From: Paragyromitra xinjiangensis
Lineage: Eukaryota > Ascomycota > Pezizomycetes > Pezizales > Discinaceae
Assembly: GCA_038503065.1 (NCBI GenBank)
Contig: JBCAMK010000021.1
Location: 310,001-374,000, forward strand
Length of the DNA: 64,000 bases
Direction: 5' to 3'
Below are positions 33,080-45,447 of this stretch, piece by piece. A program made the translations under genes and the position numbers. Positions within the stretch are counted from its first letter, which is position 1. The number at the start of each line of letters is the position of its first letter. The notes under the pieces are model-generated. The model did no database searches. It had not been told where the DNA came from and saw nothing but the letters and a program-made list of their open reading frames with translations.

Positions 33080-36000
33080 GATGGTTCTGTGATGGGATGA
33101 AGGCAGATGTCGGGCTTGATGATTAGCTTCTGAGATATCGGTATTGGGGGAGCACAACCGCAGGAATACTTGAGGTTGTAGAGGTACTTTGGGGGGAAAT
33201 CGGACCTGCAGCGTCTCGTGGAGGTGCTAAGGGACACGCAGGGTTGAATCACACAATGTGACACAAGAGCCAAGACACGTATCGCGGGGTAATAACCATG
33301 TCATAAGTACCGTGGTTGATACTTGGGGCAGGGATACGCACTTGGAAAGGCGGTTAAGCATTGTTGAAGGATTTCTGAAGCCGTGGAGTGCGGTCTTTAA
33401 AGGTGGATTATTGATTGTTGAAGATGGTGTTCTGTCGATGGAGATTCCTGCTTGGCAGATTTGCGGAATCTTGCTGCTTTGGAGATTTATTGGCAAAGAC
33501 CTGTGCAACTGGGGCTCTTAAGCGGGAGGGCGCCAAACGGAATATTGTTTTTCCGCATACCCACTTACATATTTTTCACAAATAAAAGTGTTGTCGTAGG
33601 GGTTGGGATAAAACTGATGTATTCGCGCAGCTTCATTGGCGAACTGGTTAAGAGTCTGTGCGATCTTGGTGCAAAATCGCCAACGCTCAGTTCACCCCTT
33701 TATAAACCAGTTCATCTATCGCATGCGAATGACATTGAAGGCCTGTTCGTTGGTGAAGGTTCGTGAGCCTGCAGCACTGCAAGTCTGCAACATATTCGCA
33801 ACAAACGCCCAAAGCTACCCATTGAACCTTTGACCGCGATTGGGAAATATTAGTTACACCATGGCCATCTCCAGGGCGGCATTAAGTGCGTAGGTACCTA
33901 CTTTTCTCATAGCTAGATCATGGACACCAACATACCGTACCAGAACGTCCAGGACCCAATCTCATCTGCCTGGGTACAACCCAGATCCGCAACCACATCT
34001 ATTACCCCCAGGTTTTAGTGCTATCCGATACTCCCCTCCTCTTCACACTACCTACACTTCAGGCATCGCGTCCAACATACCATCCCACCGTATCGGGTTG
34101 GCCTTATCATATATACAAGTCACCTCGTCTGTGAGTAGCAGCTAACCACCTTCTAACATCACGTCCCTCCGTACCACCGAACCTCATTCTTGGGCCGGAC
34201 GGGGCGGAAGACAAAGTCGGGTGCGGAGGGCTGTTGGGGCCGTAGCTGAAGAGGTTTGCGAACTTAACGGTAAAGCTCTGGCTGCGAGTTGGTGTGGGAT
34301 GGTGTAAACTCAGACTTGAGGGAATGCGGAATTTCGTGAGGTTTTTGGAGTTGTGGTAGAGTGTAGTAGGCCCAGTGCTATCCTATTACTCCAAGCCATC
34401 TAGCTCTAAACCTAAGCTCTCCCCACTAGGCTTTGCGAGGAGGTGTTTGGCGATTTGCGCTTTGACGTCATTTGACGCGGCTCTGCGGGTGGACTAAGTT
34501 AACGGGCAAGTCTCGGCAATTCCAGGGAAAATGTTTATCCGAATATTGCGCTAGCAACTTCACCCCACCATGCGTCCGTCCTCCCACCCTCTTCTCCTTC
34601 TTTCTCTCATCAACATTCATCAAAGATAGCACCTTCCGTTGCTTTATTCGCTATGATGCATCAGCACGTTCGGGGACGATGAAGAGAGCTTATTGAGCGC
34701 GATCAATCCGAAGATTCCTCCCGCCAAAATCATTCATAATACTGCTTGTACGAGCGTACATCTAGCATCCCTACATAGATCACCACGGCGGAACTATTCA
34801 CTGATTTCGCGATAGAGTTGCATTGTCGCAAGAGTATGTTTCAACAATCCTTCTAAGGGCTGGGTTACTTGTTTACCGTGGCAGTATGTGCTAGGGATGC
34901 AGGGAGCTTTAGCTATTGAAGAATTGCAAGGGATAGGAAACCACATTTTTCCTTGCACGAGCGATGCCATGAGATGTTCTCACGCCAATAAAGTTGATAT
35001 GGGGGTATTCGTTCATAGGTTTTAGCGGGCTGGTATTCACATTAAAAGCTACCCTATCACGATTATCGAAGACTTCAATATTGGGAATTTACTATTGATG
35101 AAAAGAACACCTCTATGGCAACTTATTGGAACGATCGAATTTGATCAGAGTCAGAATCTGTCGGAGGGATCCATTGCGGCAGAAATCTTTACCTAATTCT
35201 TTCAGGAAAGATGGCAGTGAAACGGCATGACATCTCATTTTCTCAAGCTAAATCTCCACCAATTTACGAAGGGGTTCGCCAGATAAAGTCGTGATAGATA
35301 TAGATATCAAGCAGGTTGCGTTTCTTCCAGGGTACAGATGTTCACGAAAGACGCACCAGCTTTCGCACCGATTCCATACCAACTATACATTGAACTAGCA
35401 ATCTTGAAAAAGGTTACACTCAATCTGAATAATAATAACAACTAGCAGTCCGCGAGCACCTGTTTACGTTATCGCAACGCCATTTACTAGCTACAAAGTA
35501 ACGATAGCTAAAGAACGATTTCATCTCGAGCCATCACCTAGTGGCACATAAGGTACCCTTAATAGCATTTCAAAATACGATGGTGTTGAGTCGCATCACC
35601 TAGAGAAGGAGATAGTTGGAAGTTTTGGGATCGTCATTGAAATATTGTTGACTGGAGATACGATCTCCATGGTCTGTTGAAGAACGAGATTTATAGTCGT
35701 GATAGTACTACTTATAGCAGTTGTGGGACATTTTGTTAGGAGGGTGAGTCTGTCTTCTCAGTATTGTACTAGACACTTCTTGCAGACAGTCATTTAGTCT
35801 TGATGCTCGAATAATAGATAAATTTCATGTGGAGAGACTGCTATTTTTGTTTATAGGAAGGCAACGATCAAGAGCGCATGGTAAACTTGCAACAGATTAG
35901 CCTCCTAAATATTATTACGGCGCTACAGGCGCTACATGCGTACGGTACAGTATCGGTGTCGATGAGACGCTTTCGAGCAGTTCTTCTCCCGTCTCGTGGG

Positions 36001-37807
36001 ATTCCCGGTTTCATGCCCTAATTCTGATGTTAGTTTTGTACAAAATTCCGAAACGGGGAAGACGCAGGATTTCACCCCAACCCCTCAAAAAATCTCTCGT
36101 AATCAGTGTAGCATTTTTCAGCCTACGCTAGAAATTCTACGGATTAGGCTTGGCCATCGCTACCGATGACCATTGTCCTATAAAGGCACTTAATACCTGC
36201 TGAATTATTCCATCCGATCTCCCTGCATACTTCATGGCAGGGGTTAAAGATGGATAAGAGTAGGCAATGTCTGTCTTCGGCTGAGTTTAACCTGGGTGAG
36301 AGTAGCTCCGATATCTTTTTGAGGCTCAGTCGGGCTTAGAACGCGGCGGGGGCGGTGAGGAAACCAGTTGGTGAGACCGCGGCACCGAGCGTGGATAGAA
36401 TATCGCTGGAATAAACCGTGTCCCAGGATGTGGCCAACGGTAAGTTGAGCGCGTTAAACTCCGCACATTAATAGGGTGGATAGAAGTAAATAAAAATTGC
36501 TCGACTCGACCTAGATATATTTAAGTTGTAACGAGTGAAAAGCTTCGCTTTTATGAGTTCGATATTAGCCTCTGGGGATAATTATTGGGGGATAGATTTC
36601 CCTCACGAGTCGTCGAGTCCTTGCAGATTGCCATACGCTGTTATCCAGAATCGGATATTCAAGAACCTTTGGGGAAATGCCTCCGCCGCAAGAGGAGCCC
36701 GAGAATTGGCTTAATACAATGGTAGACTAGTTATATATATACATGTAGGTATCGCCCGAAAGTTAAGTGGACCAATAATCATCGGCTCCATTTTACTACC
36801 ATCCAATACAAAAAAGAAAACCATGCAGATCCTGAATTATCTTCGCTAGACTATTTCGCATCATCGGGACTAATCATATGGATACTTCGAAAAATCCTCA
36901 CGATTATTTTATGCGAGATGAGGTTCGATCATACACTCATCCCTCTTTTCCTGGCGCTTGGTGACTTCTGTAGACTATTCCTTGTATCTTTACTTTCAAG
37001 TGGCATTCTCACTACATGTAGTTTGCAGTTGATACGCTGGTATCAAGATAAAATGCTATCATGACAGACGGCAGAACTATGGGCTATTGAGCCGAGCGAG
37101 CTGTGTACTCGGGTGTAGGGGTAAGTCTGGCGACAGGTGGCGGTGCAGCTATTTTCTCAGCGGGCTCAAGCTCGTTTGAATTTCATACTTTCGCCAACTA
37201 AATTTGTTTGATGTTTAATACATGGCATTCTTGCTCCCTTAGACGTTTTTATCAGGCCTCTCAGGGAGTTGTGGAGGGGGAGAAGAAACCGAGATTTCTT
37301 ACTCGCACCGCCACCTGTCGCCAGACTTACCCCTACACCCGAGTACTCTCAGGAAACCAACATCAGCTCTTAATAATGCGCATGTGTGAAAATCCTACTA
37401 CTATCTGAATGATTAGCATGCTATTGATTCGATGTGATCAGATGTCAACGGAAGGATTTATTAAAGATTAGGCCCGGGGGCAAAGTAGGCTGGGGCGGTA
37501 ATAGTGGGATACATGTAGCTTATATCAATTGTAAGTTATGATTGATATGGGATTATATGCTGTGGAGTCTTGGAAGTGATTTTTCCAAGGCATTAGTGAA
37601 AGCGAGTGACTTCTTGTGATCAGCGGCTGAAATGCGTCATGTGGCCCAAGCTGACCCTAGGCGACGCGTCGACCTCAACTTTCGGCTGGGCAACCCCACC
37701 AGCTAGGGGATATTACGATATATATCGCTACTCTCATCCCTCCCCTCTTTTGATTCTTAGGCTGCCTGGAGTACTCTATAGCTCAGGTGGGAGTAGTACC
37801 TAAACCC
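33080..37807. other. Long gene-free stretch containing a perfect inverted repeat
   Basis: About 4.7 kb with no convincing gene. The first few hundred bases would hold the ankyrin gene promoter, the last few hundred the EI24-like gene promoter. Between them the sequence looks degenerate on both strands. The only clear structure is the 42-bp perfect inverted repeat at 37105-37346. Confidence 0.4.
37105..37346. repeat. Perfect 42-bp inverted repeat with 158-bp spacer
   Basis: Left arm 37105-37146 begins GTACTCGGGTGTAGGGG and ends GGCGGTGC; right arm 37305-37346 is its exact reverse complement, beginning GCACCGCC and ending CGAGTAC. No mismatch over 42 bp. No clear target-site duplication flanks it. 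It could be a short MITE-like element or a hairpin-forming transcript. Confidence 0.9.
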
Positions 37808-38910
37808 ATGGCACATTCTCACTCCCACCATTCAGCACATTCATGGCAGGCTCCATCTCCAAACCACCACCAGCACTCCTCCTCCACTACAACACCCCTC
37901 CTACCACCTTCAGACGCTCCATTCTTCCTACATAAACTACCTCGAGCCGGCTGGGCCTATCCATTCTATGTGCATACCCTCCAGGACTTAGCCTGGGCTC
38001 ATAGCTAATATTTAACTATAGGGCATCTTCTACCTCATCGCTCACCCCGCCCTCCTCCCTCCGCTTCTCTCTCGCGTTATCCCCCTCCTCATTCTCTCCA
38101 TCGTAGTCCTTACACTCCTCTTCGCGTTCCTCTACCTCCCACAAGTCGCGCTCCTCCTCTTTTTCAACGGGCCCCTCGCATGGGTTAATGCAGCAGTCCT
38201 CGTCCTCTCCGAGGCCGCCGCACTAATCACCTTCGTAGCCGAGAACTTCATGACCGAGGAGAAAATCGTCGAGACATTCGACGGAGTACTCATGGAGGAA
38301 GCCCAGAAGCTGCCGAATCAGCTCAGAATGCATATCTATGCTCTTCTCGCGTCCACGAGAGAGCTGCATCTGTCGCGTGAGAAGAGTCTGGAGAAACTCG
38401 GCAAACATAACGTTAGCCCCTATCTACGGTTCTCATGTAGACTTACGATGGAGTTTATTTTAGAGCTACCGTTGAATCTAATACCACTGGTGGGGCCGCC
38501 GCTGTTTATCGTGTTGCAGGGTAAGCTTCCTCTTCGTGCTAGGGTTAGGGTTGTTTGCTGATCCCTGCGGTAAAGGATACCATTTGGGTCCGCTGTCGCA
38601 CTACCGGTATATCCAGATCAACGGTTTGAGTAAGTCGCAGAAGAAGAAGTTTATTAGTATCAATCGATGGCGGTACTGGTTGTTTGGGCTTTCCCATGTT
38701 TGTCTTCAGATCACGCCGGTGCTAAGTATATTCTTCTTATTCACCTCTGCGGTTGGCGCGGCGCTGTGGGCGGTTGAAGATCAGAAGCGATTATATTATA
38801 GGGTGAGTGAACATGTGGGTGCGAATGCGGATGCGGCAGCATCGAGAGAGCGGGCGAGTAGTTGGTGGAGACGGTTGTTGAGGGGTGGGAGGCGAGGGCC
38901 GTTGGGTTAG
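37808..38910 (+). CDS. EI24/RRT8-family membrane protein
   Basis: Three exons: 37808-37969, 38022-38520, 38576-38910, about 331 residues. Splicing keeps the family text continuous: WAYPFY joins GIFYLIAHP, and FIVLQ joins GYHLGPLSHYRYIQINGLS. The N-terminal 40 residues are His/Ser/Pro-rich; then hydrophobic segments occur around PLLILSIVVLTLLFAFLYLP, LELPLNLIPLVGPPLFIVLQ and LQITPVLSIFFLFTSAVGAA. This arrangement matches fungal proteins of the EI24 / outer spore wall RRT8-LDS group, integral membrane proteins linked in yeast to lipid droplets and spore wall formation. The C-terminus is basic (WWRRLLRGGRRG). The first donor (GTGCAT) is weak, but frame and homology support it. Confidence 0.85.
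38540..38552. promoter_or_regulatory. Telomere-type motif inside intron 2 of the EI24-like gene
   Basis: TAGGGTTAGGGTT lies within the 55-nt intron 38521-38575. Third two-unit TTAGGG motif in the window. May be chance or a Tbf1-like site. Confidence 0.35.
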
Positions 38911-39288
38911 CTACTGTTAATTTTGTTAATGGTTAGTTAGCGGATTGTAGGTGCTTGGCTTTATGATACCGATTATGAATTATGTTTGGGTCTGGGAGTG
39001 GCTATGGACACCGCTTGGCTCAAGCTCAACTACAAGATGTTCTACTATTTCGTGTATAGTGGGATCAGCGTCCAAGTGATGTTTCATGAGATAGAATCCA
39101 TTAGACTTTTCAAGTTCCCATAGTCTCATTCTATTGCACCAACACCGGCGGCACGGAGTGTATCTTGATACTTTTCAATCCCTGTATGAAAGCACTCGCA
39201 CAAACTTTAAATACGAAGAACCCCTACCGCCCCTACCGAAAACCACACAATCATCAACCACCATTCCACGCCTCAAACAAAAACAACA
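38911..39288. other. Intergenic
   Basis: About 380 bp between two plus-strand genes; 3' region of the EI24-like gene and leader of the next ORF. The A/C-rich last 100 bp looks like a fungal 5' leader. Confidence 0.45.
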
Positions 39289-39834
39289 ATGTGCTACTTC
39301 GCCACCGCCATCTTCACTTGCAACTACTCTCTCCCAGATCTCCAAGCAGGCTTCGGTTGCCGCCAACCCTACCCCATCCCCACCTACATATACTCAACCA
39401 AAGCCATAACCGAAATTTATCAATGCCCCGACTGCAACCCCACTAACAACTGCCCCAGGAAACAAAACCCTAACTCAAACTCAACCCCCTACCTCCCTAA
39501 CCCCCGCAGCCCCGAAACCGCTCCAATCCACCCTAAACACGGGCCCCACTCCGGTGCACCATGTGTCCAACCCCAAGGCGACTCCGGCTGTCAAACGCCG
39601 AAACTAGAGGAGATGCATGGATTTGACAGAGGCACTCCAGCACTACTATGCCCAGCGGACGGACTACCCTCGAGCGTACCGTACGTTCAACCTCGTAGTG
39701 GCTCGGAGAGTGATCAGCACCAGATGCCGAGGCTGGGCGAGACGTACGGGTTCGGTAGGGGTACTCTGTCGTTGTTGAACTTGGAGGATGGGCCACGTTC
39801 GGGAAAGGGGTATGTCCAACCTAAAGGTGATTAG
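39289..39834 (+). CDS. Small hypothetical protein with Cys-rich start and internal repeat
   Basis: 181 residues from ATG 39289 after an A/C-rich leader. The start (MCYFATAIFTCNYSLP, then FGCRQPYP and YQCPDCNP) resembles small fungal proteins beginning MCYF/MCxx with spaced Cys, a possible metal-binding head; the family is not named. A Pro/Asn-rich stretch follows. The C-terminal half is two copies of a unit of about 50 residues: VQPQGDSG...MHGFDRGTPALL...DG and VQPRSGSES...TYGFGRGTLSLL...DG, then a final YVQPKGD. An overlapping frame begins upstream at 39134 but lacks this pattern. Function unknown. Confidence 0.5.
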   Translation: MCYFATAIFTCNYSLPDLQAGFGCRQPYPIPTYIYSTKAITEIYQCPDCNPTNNCPRKQNPNSNSTPYLPNPRSPETAPIHPKHGPHSGAPCVQPQGDSGCQTPKLEEMHGFDRGTPALLCPADGLPSSVPYVQPRSGSESDQHQMPRLGETYGFGRGTLSLLNLEDGPRSGKGYVQPKGD

Positions 39835-40354
39835 GGGGATTAGAGGATGTGAGGTATGAGAGATGTTAGGCTTTATCGTTTTGTTAAATGAGGTGTTGGG
39901 TTTTCGGTTTCTTTTTCATTTCTTGTTTTTAGATTGTTGGTTTGTCGAGTGATAGGTTGTGTCGCTGGTGGGTCAGCGTTAGGGTTCGTTACTGGAAATA
40001 AATTTTCTTGATTATATCTTCGTTGTAGAATAGTAACTTTAAAATATGCAAAATTCTTTTTGCAATTCAGGATGAAGTGTTGTATCCGGAGTCCCGAAAA
40101 GACGGCTACAGCATGGGGAACATTGGGGGGTATCATTACCGCTAACCATTTCAAAGAACTATGCCAGCGGCTAAGACGGGATGTATCTCTTGAATGAGCT
40201 ATAGTTACGTATACTGGTGTTGCGGCATACTTAATTTTATTTTAGGCTCCCTACTTTTAAGAGGAAATATTCTTATAGGGCGAGTATACTGTATCAAATA
40301 TAAAAAGTGAAAAGCTAAACCGGCCATAGGGAGTTAACTAAAATATAGATATAC
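39835..40354. other. Intergenic between convergent genes
   Basis: About 520 bp, A/T-rich toward the right. Likely 3' regions of the flanking genes; no gene seen. Confidence 0.45.
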
Positions 40355-41498
40355 CTATTTTTGTGGGTAATGCCCCGGAGCTCTATGGATAATATGTACC
40401 CTATCCTCTTGGTTCTTCAACTTATACAGGACCTGGATTAACCCCCCAACACCTACCACAAGCGGAATCAACTGTCCCGTTGAGAAAATATCATTCACAT
40501 CCCTGATTCCATTCCAGGCGATCACAAGTTCCGAAGCTAACACAGCCAAAACCAAGACTAGGAAACAAAGGGCTGGTGTCCACTTTGGCAATTTTATACT
40601 CCCGTTCACCGCCTCTTTTAGCCCCTGCTCCAACAAATTATCTGGTTCTGGTTCCACTGGAATTTCCTGAGCCATAGGAGCACTGTGTCCAGGTAGTTTA
40701 CGATATACCGTAGTGAATCTCGTCTTGCCGTTGTGATAGTATTCAGGTCCAAAATTGTAGACACTATACCCGAATAGAACAGTGTAGATCAACGCGAAAA
40801 TTAGCGAAGCCACTTTATTAGCGACCCGGAACCATCCAGTGCTGATTTCTGCTTTACTGAAAGCGAAGCCGATCGGTGCGCATCCTGCCTCGTCTCTCGA
40901 CATACGGTCCATACCCATGAACCAGAACCAGGCCGCGTATAGTGCGACAGCCCAATATATGAAGAAGCGGATCATACCACCCCAGGTGGTTTTTGACCAT
41001 TGTGATTTGTGGGTGGCATCTTTGGATATCGTTGATGCCTGTAACTTAATGTCAACATTTGCTTTCCATTTTAGGCGGTGAGAATCTTACACTGCCGATA
41101 AACTGTATAATTATGATGTAGGGATCGATGATGTGTGGTTTTTGATTCTGGTTAGCGATGGCCACGAGGGCTGTGAACATGGCGAGTTGGAAACATGTAT
41201 TGACGGATCGCATCTTGGTGACGTTCGCTGAATGTAGCCAGTTGGAAAGATATGTTGACAGCCATTGAGCGTAGAGACCAATTCTGATTCCTAGGCCGTA
41301 AACATCCTGGTTTCCGGCAAATCCGCATGTTTTTACTGCAGTGGTTTCGACGACGTTTGCGGTAGTGGTTTGTCTTTTTGTTTTGAGGGAGCTGGGGGTT
41401 GATGTGATGGGAGATGCAGAGCAAATAATGGTGCCTAATGCTAAAAATAGTAATACGTTGATGGTCACCCTGGATGATCCGAATTTGATTTTAAACAT
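40355..41498 (-). CDS. Fungal multispanning membrane protein with signal peptide
   Basis: Two exons: 41498-41091 and 41038-40355 (52-nt intron, GTAAGA donor, TTGAC branch, TTACAG acceptor), about 363 residues. I start at ATG 41498 (MFKIKFGSSRVTINVLLFLA), which gives a signal peptide ending near SASP. Then comes the motif CGFAGNQDVYGLGIRIGLYA, characteristic of a widespread uncharacterised family of fungal membrane proteins (C-G-x-x-G-N-x-D-x-Y-G-L-G-I-R-I-G). About six hydrophobic helices follow, including IRFFIYWAVALYAAWFWFMG, VASLIFALIYTVLFGYSVYN and ALCFLVLVLAVLASELVIAW, plus a last helix near GQLIPLVVGVGGLIQVLY. Function unknown; likely plasma or endomembrane. Confidence 0.8.
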
Positions 41499-42827
41499 GA
41501 TGGTCGGTTCCCCTCCAAGGAATCGAAAATTCAATGAAGTTAGTTGGGATCAGCGTGTGCTAGTTTATTGTACTGCGGAAGCCAGGCAAATAGATATACC
41601 CTTCTTTTCCGTGTAAACATTGCTTTTCACAGGTTTCCATACCAAGCCTCTCTGACACTGTGAATCCGTCTGTGCCATAGGCGTGCGTGCTACAGCTTTT
41701 CAAACGCGCCTGTGGCGTATGAATCACTGTTTATTTTTTATAGCTCGCGCGGCTGAACTTCTTTTTCATGCAAGTTGAGTTTGTACCACTGTAAATGCAG
41801 TAAATACCATTGCTTAGCGATATCAAGTACCAATCAAAACGTTTGGAGTTAATCTTGGTGCTTGAATCTAGTACCACAAAGGGTAAGTGCTTTTTAAGAG
41901 ATCAAGGCTAAAAGTCTTATCCTGGCTGCCTACCATGCTATGCCCTAGGCATGTACCACAGTCGTACACGGAGAAACGTTGGGCTTTCTCTTGGATAAAA
42001 CATCCGTTTTGCTTGTTATGCTGGTGGCTAGCGGGCCGTGGTTGCCTCAAGCACTCCGAAGCACTCCGAAGCAGATATTTCAGGTCGAGACATATGGAGA
42101 GTAATTGCATATCGCGTTGGGTATAATACTCTGTGTGCCGGTTGTTGATGATATACAATGAATTATTTTTCTGATCTCGTCGCACGCGGCAGAGGATCCT
42201 GCTCATACCCTTAGGTTGCGGAGGCTGTAGAGTGCTCTTCCATAAATAATGCTGACTAGACTAAATTAGAATATTCTGAGTGGTTTTCTCAGCCGTTCGA
42301 CTTGGCGATAATGACTACATGTATTTAGACTTACAACGCATAACATTTAAAGCGTTTAAAGGCACAGCTGCCAAGAGATCCTATCATCCCGTTCTGCAGG
42401 GCTAGTTGTTGGCTCTTGAAACCGCAGTGCCAAAGGCTGAGGATAAGCTTACCCCTCAATTACTCATACCTAGCTACATACCTTTGACTTTAGAAGGACC
42501 TATTAGCTATAGTAGCTGACAGAACTAGTCCATCATGTCTCAAAGTATAGGTAAGTGACCTCCTACCTGCAAAATTTATACAGTATCAAAAGAAAATCAT
42601 GAAGGTAAAGTACTAGTAAAGTTTACAACATTAGTACTCCTCAGAGGTACCCTAAAAATACGACCAATCGCCCAAACTACTCTATATTCACCAACTTATT
42701 TATTTCTCCCATACAACATCCCCAAACGCGAGCGCAAGTAAAAACGAAGTCTTCATAATGATATCCACTTCTTCCTCCATCTCCTTCCAATATTCTGCAG
42801 CCAGCTAGTGAATATATTTCTACTTCG
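41499..42827. other. Gene-free stretch
   Basis: About 1.3 kb with no convincing gene. A directly repeated GCACTCCGAA occurs near 42,050-42,070. The right part is the 3' region of the MFS gene. Confidence 0.4.
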
Positions 42828-44607
42828 TTAAGCCTTCAGTTTCCATACGCCTTTCTCAGTCGCATCAAAAAATCTGACCCCCATCACGCAAAACGAAGCA
42901 ACTAGAAGCAATGCACCGTCGTAGATGATAACATTCATGTACTCATGAGGTTGCCCCAGCTTCTCAAGTGATGAAGAAGGTGATGAAGAATCAAGAATAG
43001 CGCCTCCGACGGGGGAACCAAAAAAGGCACCAAGACCACGGACGAAATACACGAAACCATTCACGGAAGCATATGCCTGGATTCCATAGATCTCTGTACA
43101 ACCAAAGTCTGGAGTAAGTGCTAAAAACAAGAGAAAAAACTGGGAGCGTAACACTCTAAAGACTTCTTAGCAAGGATATATCTCACCTGCAATGACGGTA
43201 GGCAATAGCGCATTATACCCTATAATCGCCATCGTCAAGCTAGTTAGTTCACGCCTAGATGCAACTCCAACTGAAGGGAGATCTATACCTCCAGCAAGGA
43301 TGCCGTATCCGACAACGAATGCAATCCAAGGCGCCTTTCCACCGCTGGTGGCAGCTGTCAACCAAAGACCCCAGACACTAGCAGCACTTCCCAACATGCC
43401 TAGAACAATCATGTTCTGTCGGCCAATGTAGTCCGCAAGAGCGCCAAGCATAATCCTTGAAACAGTATTGACGCCGTTGTTGACAGCCAACAAAAGAGCA
43501 GCGAATGCAGAAGTGTATCCTAGCGTCGTTGAAAACGTTGTCAAGAATGTCAATGGAACAAAATTCCCAGATGCTTGGAGAAGTGCCGCTAAAGACTGAA
43601 TTGTTTCTATTAATATCCTGGTAGCAAAGAGAACCATATTATCCATAGGCCGTGATCAAAAGAGCCGTACCTGTAAAAGAAAGGTTGGCTTTCTGGCAAG
43701 AGCTACGTTGACCCTTGTTCCCTGTGGCCTTCCAAATCTCCATTGCGCAACAAAACTTATTGGTAATGTAACTACCAATGTCATAATACCCATAATTCGA
43801 AGAGTCCATGTTATGCCAACGTTATCGAGAAGCAAACGTATGACTGGTGCAAGACAAAGTCCCCCAAATCCAGCTCCTGGGTATATTTAGCTAACTAATT
43901 ACAAACATAAAAGGGATAACCGTGGAATCCATTACCTGAAAGGATGAACCCCATGGCAGCCCCACGGTGTTTATCGAAGTACTCAGGTGCCATTGAGATC
44001 ATCGGAAAATAAAGCATCGAAGAACCAATGCCGTAAAGAAGAGATTGTGTAAGATAAAGGTGCCAAAGCTAAAAAATACTTTAGCACTCTCAAACACCCA
44101 TTTGAATATATATGAATAGATTCATAGATATAACTATACATCGAGGTACCTTTCTCTCGAGTACTGGAGGTATTTTCTTACATTCTTTGATTCTCCTGCC
44201 AAGATCAGTCCCAAACTCATTCCTACACTTCCCAATCCTGTGATCCACCTAACATCCTTTGTCCTACTCACAAGGGGGTTAACAAAAATACTCCCACCCC
44301 ACGTCAACCCGGCACCCAAAGTACCGACAAATGCCACAGCTGCTCGGTTATTGGCTTGTCGCTCCGGAAGAAAAGAAGTTGGCGAGGTGGTATAGAACTC
44401 TTGGAATACTCCATAGGTCTGATTGATTCCAATTGTTTGAAAAATCATCAAGAAGGTCGATATGAGCACGAGCGCTTGCTTTTTACGTGTCGGCGATGGT
44501 GCAGTCGCAAAAGACATGACGCTGCCGGCCGGCGTTTCTTCATCGTCTCGACGCCCATCAACATGGGAAAGGGTTCTGAGTTGAACTGAAGAACTAGTTG
44601 AATTCAT
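42828..44607 (-). CDS. MFS transporter, monocarboxylate (MCT/MCH) type
   Basis: Six exons by splice motifs and frame: 44607-44182, 44068-43936, 43876-43671, 43595-43289, 43219-43187, 43093-42828, about 456 residues. Joined text fits fungal MCT-like transporters: QTYGVFQEFY in the first helix region, then LTQSLLYGIGSSMLYFPMIS, EYFDKHRGAAMGFILSG, AGFGGLCLAPVIRLLLDNVG, LQASGNFVPLTFLTTF, LGALADYIGRQN, GILAGGYNALLPTVIAGEIY and YASVNGFVYFVRGLGAFFGS. Twelve membrane segments are expected. A hydrophilic N-terminus of about 45 residues is cytosolic. Probable role: proton-coupled uptake of monocarboxylates or similar acids; substrate cannot be told from sequence. One exon is only 33 nt. Confidence 0.88.
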
Positions 44608-44843
44608 TGTATCTTTCTTTCTTTATAAGAGCACTTCACCGAGCGCAAGCAACCTTATCACCAACAAACTTGGATTTGGAAGCTATGAACATATTCCGCC
44701 CGGAAGATGAATTTCTGAAGTGGAAGTCTTCAGAGTCACACACTCGGTTATTCGGCTACAAGAATCTGGGGAGCATTTCTTGTGCAGGGGGTTATCCTCC
44801 ACAACGGTCTGTGCATGGATATTAACCGAACTAACAGAGATCT

Positions 44844-45320
44844 ACATATACTGAGCGAACGTTTACAATACCATGGCCAGCAGGGGGGGTAAGTTTGCTA
44901 TACCATGCCATACCATGTCAACGAAACTTGGGCCGCCTATCAGCCACACATGCACAGACAATGCACAGACACACACCAAAAAAACTCGTTACTCTTTTGC
45001 ATTTTTAGAGTTAAATTCTTTAGTTATTGGTTCGGGTTCAGTGTTGGAGGATTCGGGTTCAGCCTTAGAGATTTGGGTTCAGGGTTAGAGGGGGTGAGGG
45101 TTGTGATGGGGCCCCCGGCAGGGGGATAACAACCTGAGGGGGCTCCCCCCCTTCTTTGGATATTTTATTTACATAGGAAGAAGGCAAGATCTCAAATCAA
45201 ACTACATGTATCATGGCCACTTTCCCCTTTGTAGAAGGTTTGGTTGACATGGTATATGATGGTATAACAAACTTACCCCCCGGTCGGACATGGTATTGTA
45301 AACGTTCGCTCACATATACT
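44844..45320. mobile_element. Element with about 85-bp diverged terminal inverted repeats
   Basis: The left arm (about 44844-44931) contains GAGCGAACGTTTACAATACC, a run of G, GGTAAGTTTG and TACCATGTCAACGAAAC. The right arm (about 45236-45320) carries the reverse complement with scattered differences (GTTGACATGGTATATGATGG, CAAACTTACCCCCC, GGTATTGTAAACGTTCGCTC). The internal 300 bp has no coding capacity and includes a tandem repeat and G/C-run palindromes. It looks like a non-autonomous DNA transposon; no target-site duplication could be fixed. Confidence 0.6.
45029..45090. repeat. About 21-bp tandem repeat, 3 units
   Basis: Three units built around TTCGGGTTCAG / TTCGGGTTCAG / TTTGGGTTCAG, each followed by a variable TTGGAG or TTAGAG, inside the inverted-repeat element. 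Confidence 0.75.
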
Positions 45321-45447
45321 TGTCCTCCACCATAAGAACCGGAAAACAGGGGGGGTGTGGCTTTGTATGTTGAGAAGTCTGAGCGCCATCCCGTAGCATA
45401 CAAAGCCACACCCCCCTGTTTTCCGGTTCTTATGGTGGAGGACAAGT
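45318..45447. repeat. Near-perfect long hairpin (52/51-bp arms, 27-nt loop)
   Basis: Left arm 45318-45369 starts ACTTGTCCTCCACCATAAG and ends GGCTTTGTATG; right arm 45397-45447 is its reverse complement. The only difference is one base in a homopolymer (seven G on the left, six C on the right). It overlaps the right end of the inverted-repeat element by three bases, suggesting a nested or composite insertion. Such a structure could fold as a strong stem-loop if transcribed. Confidence 0.9.
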
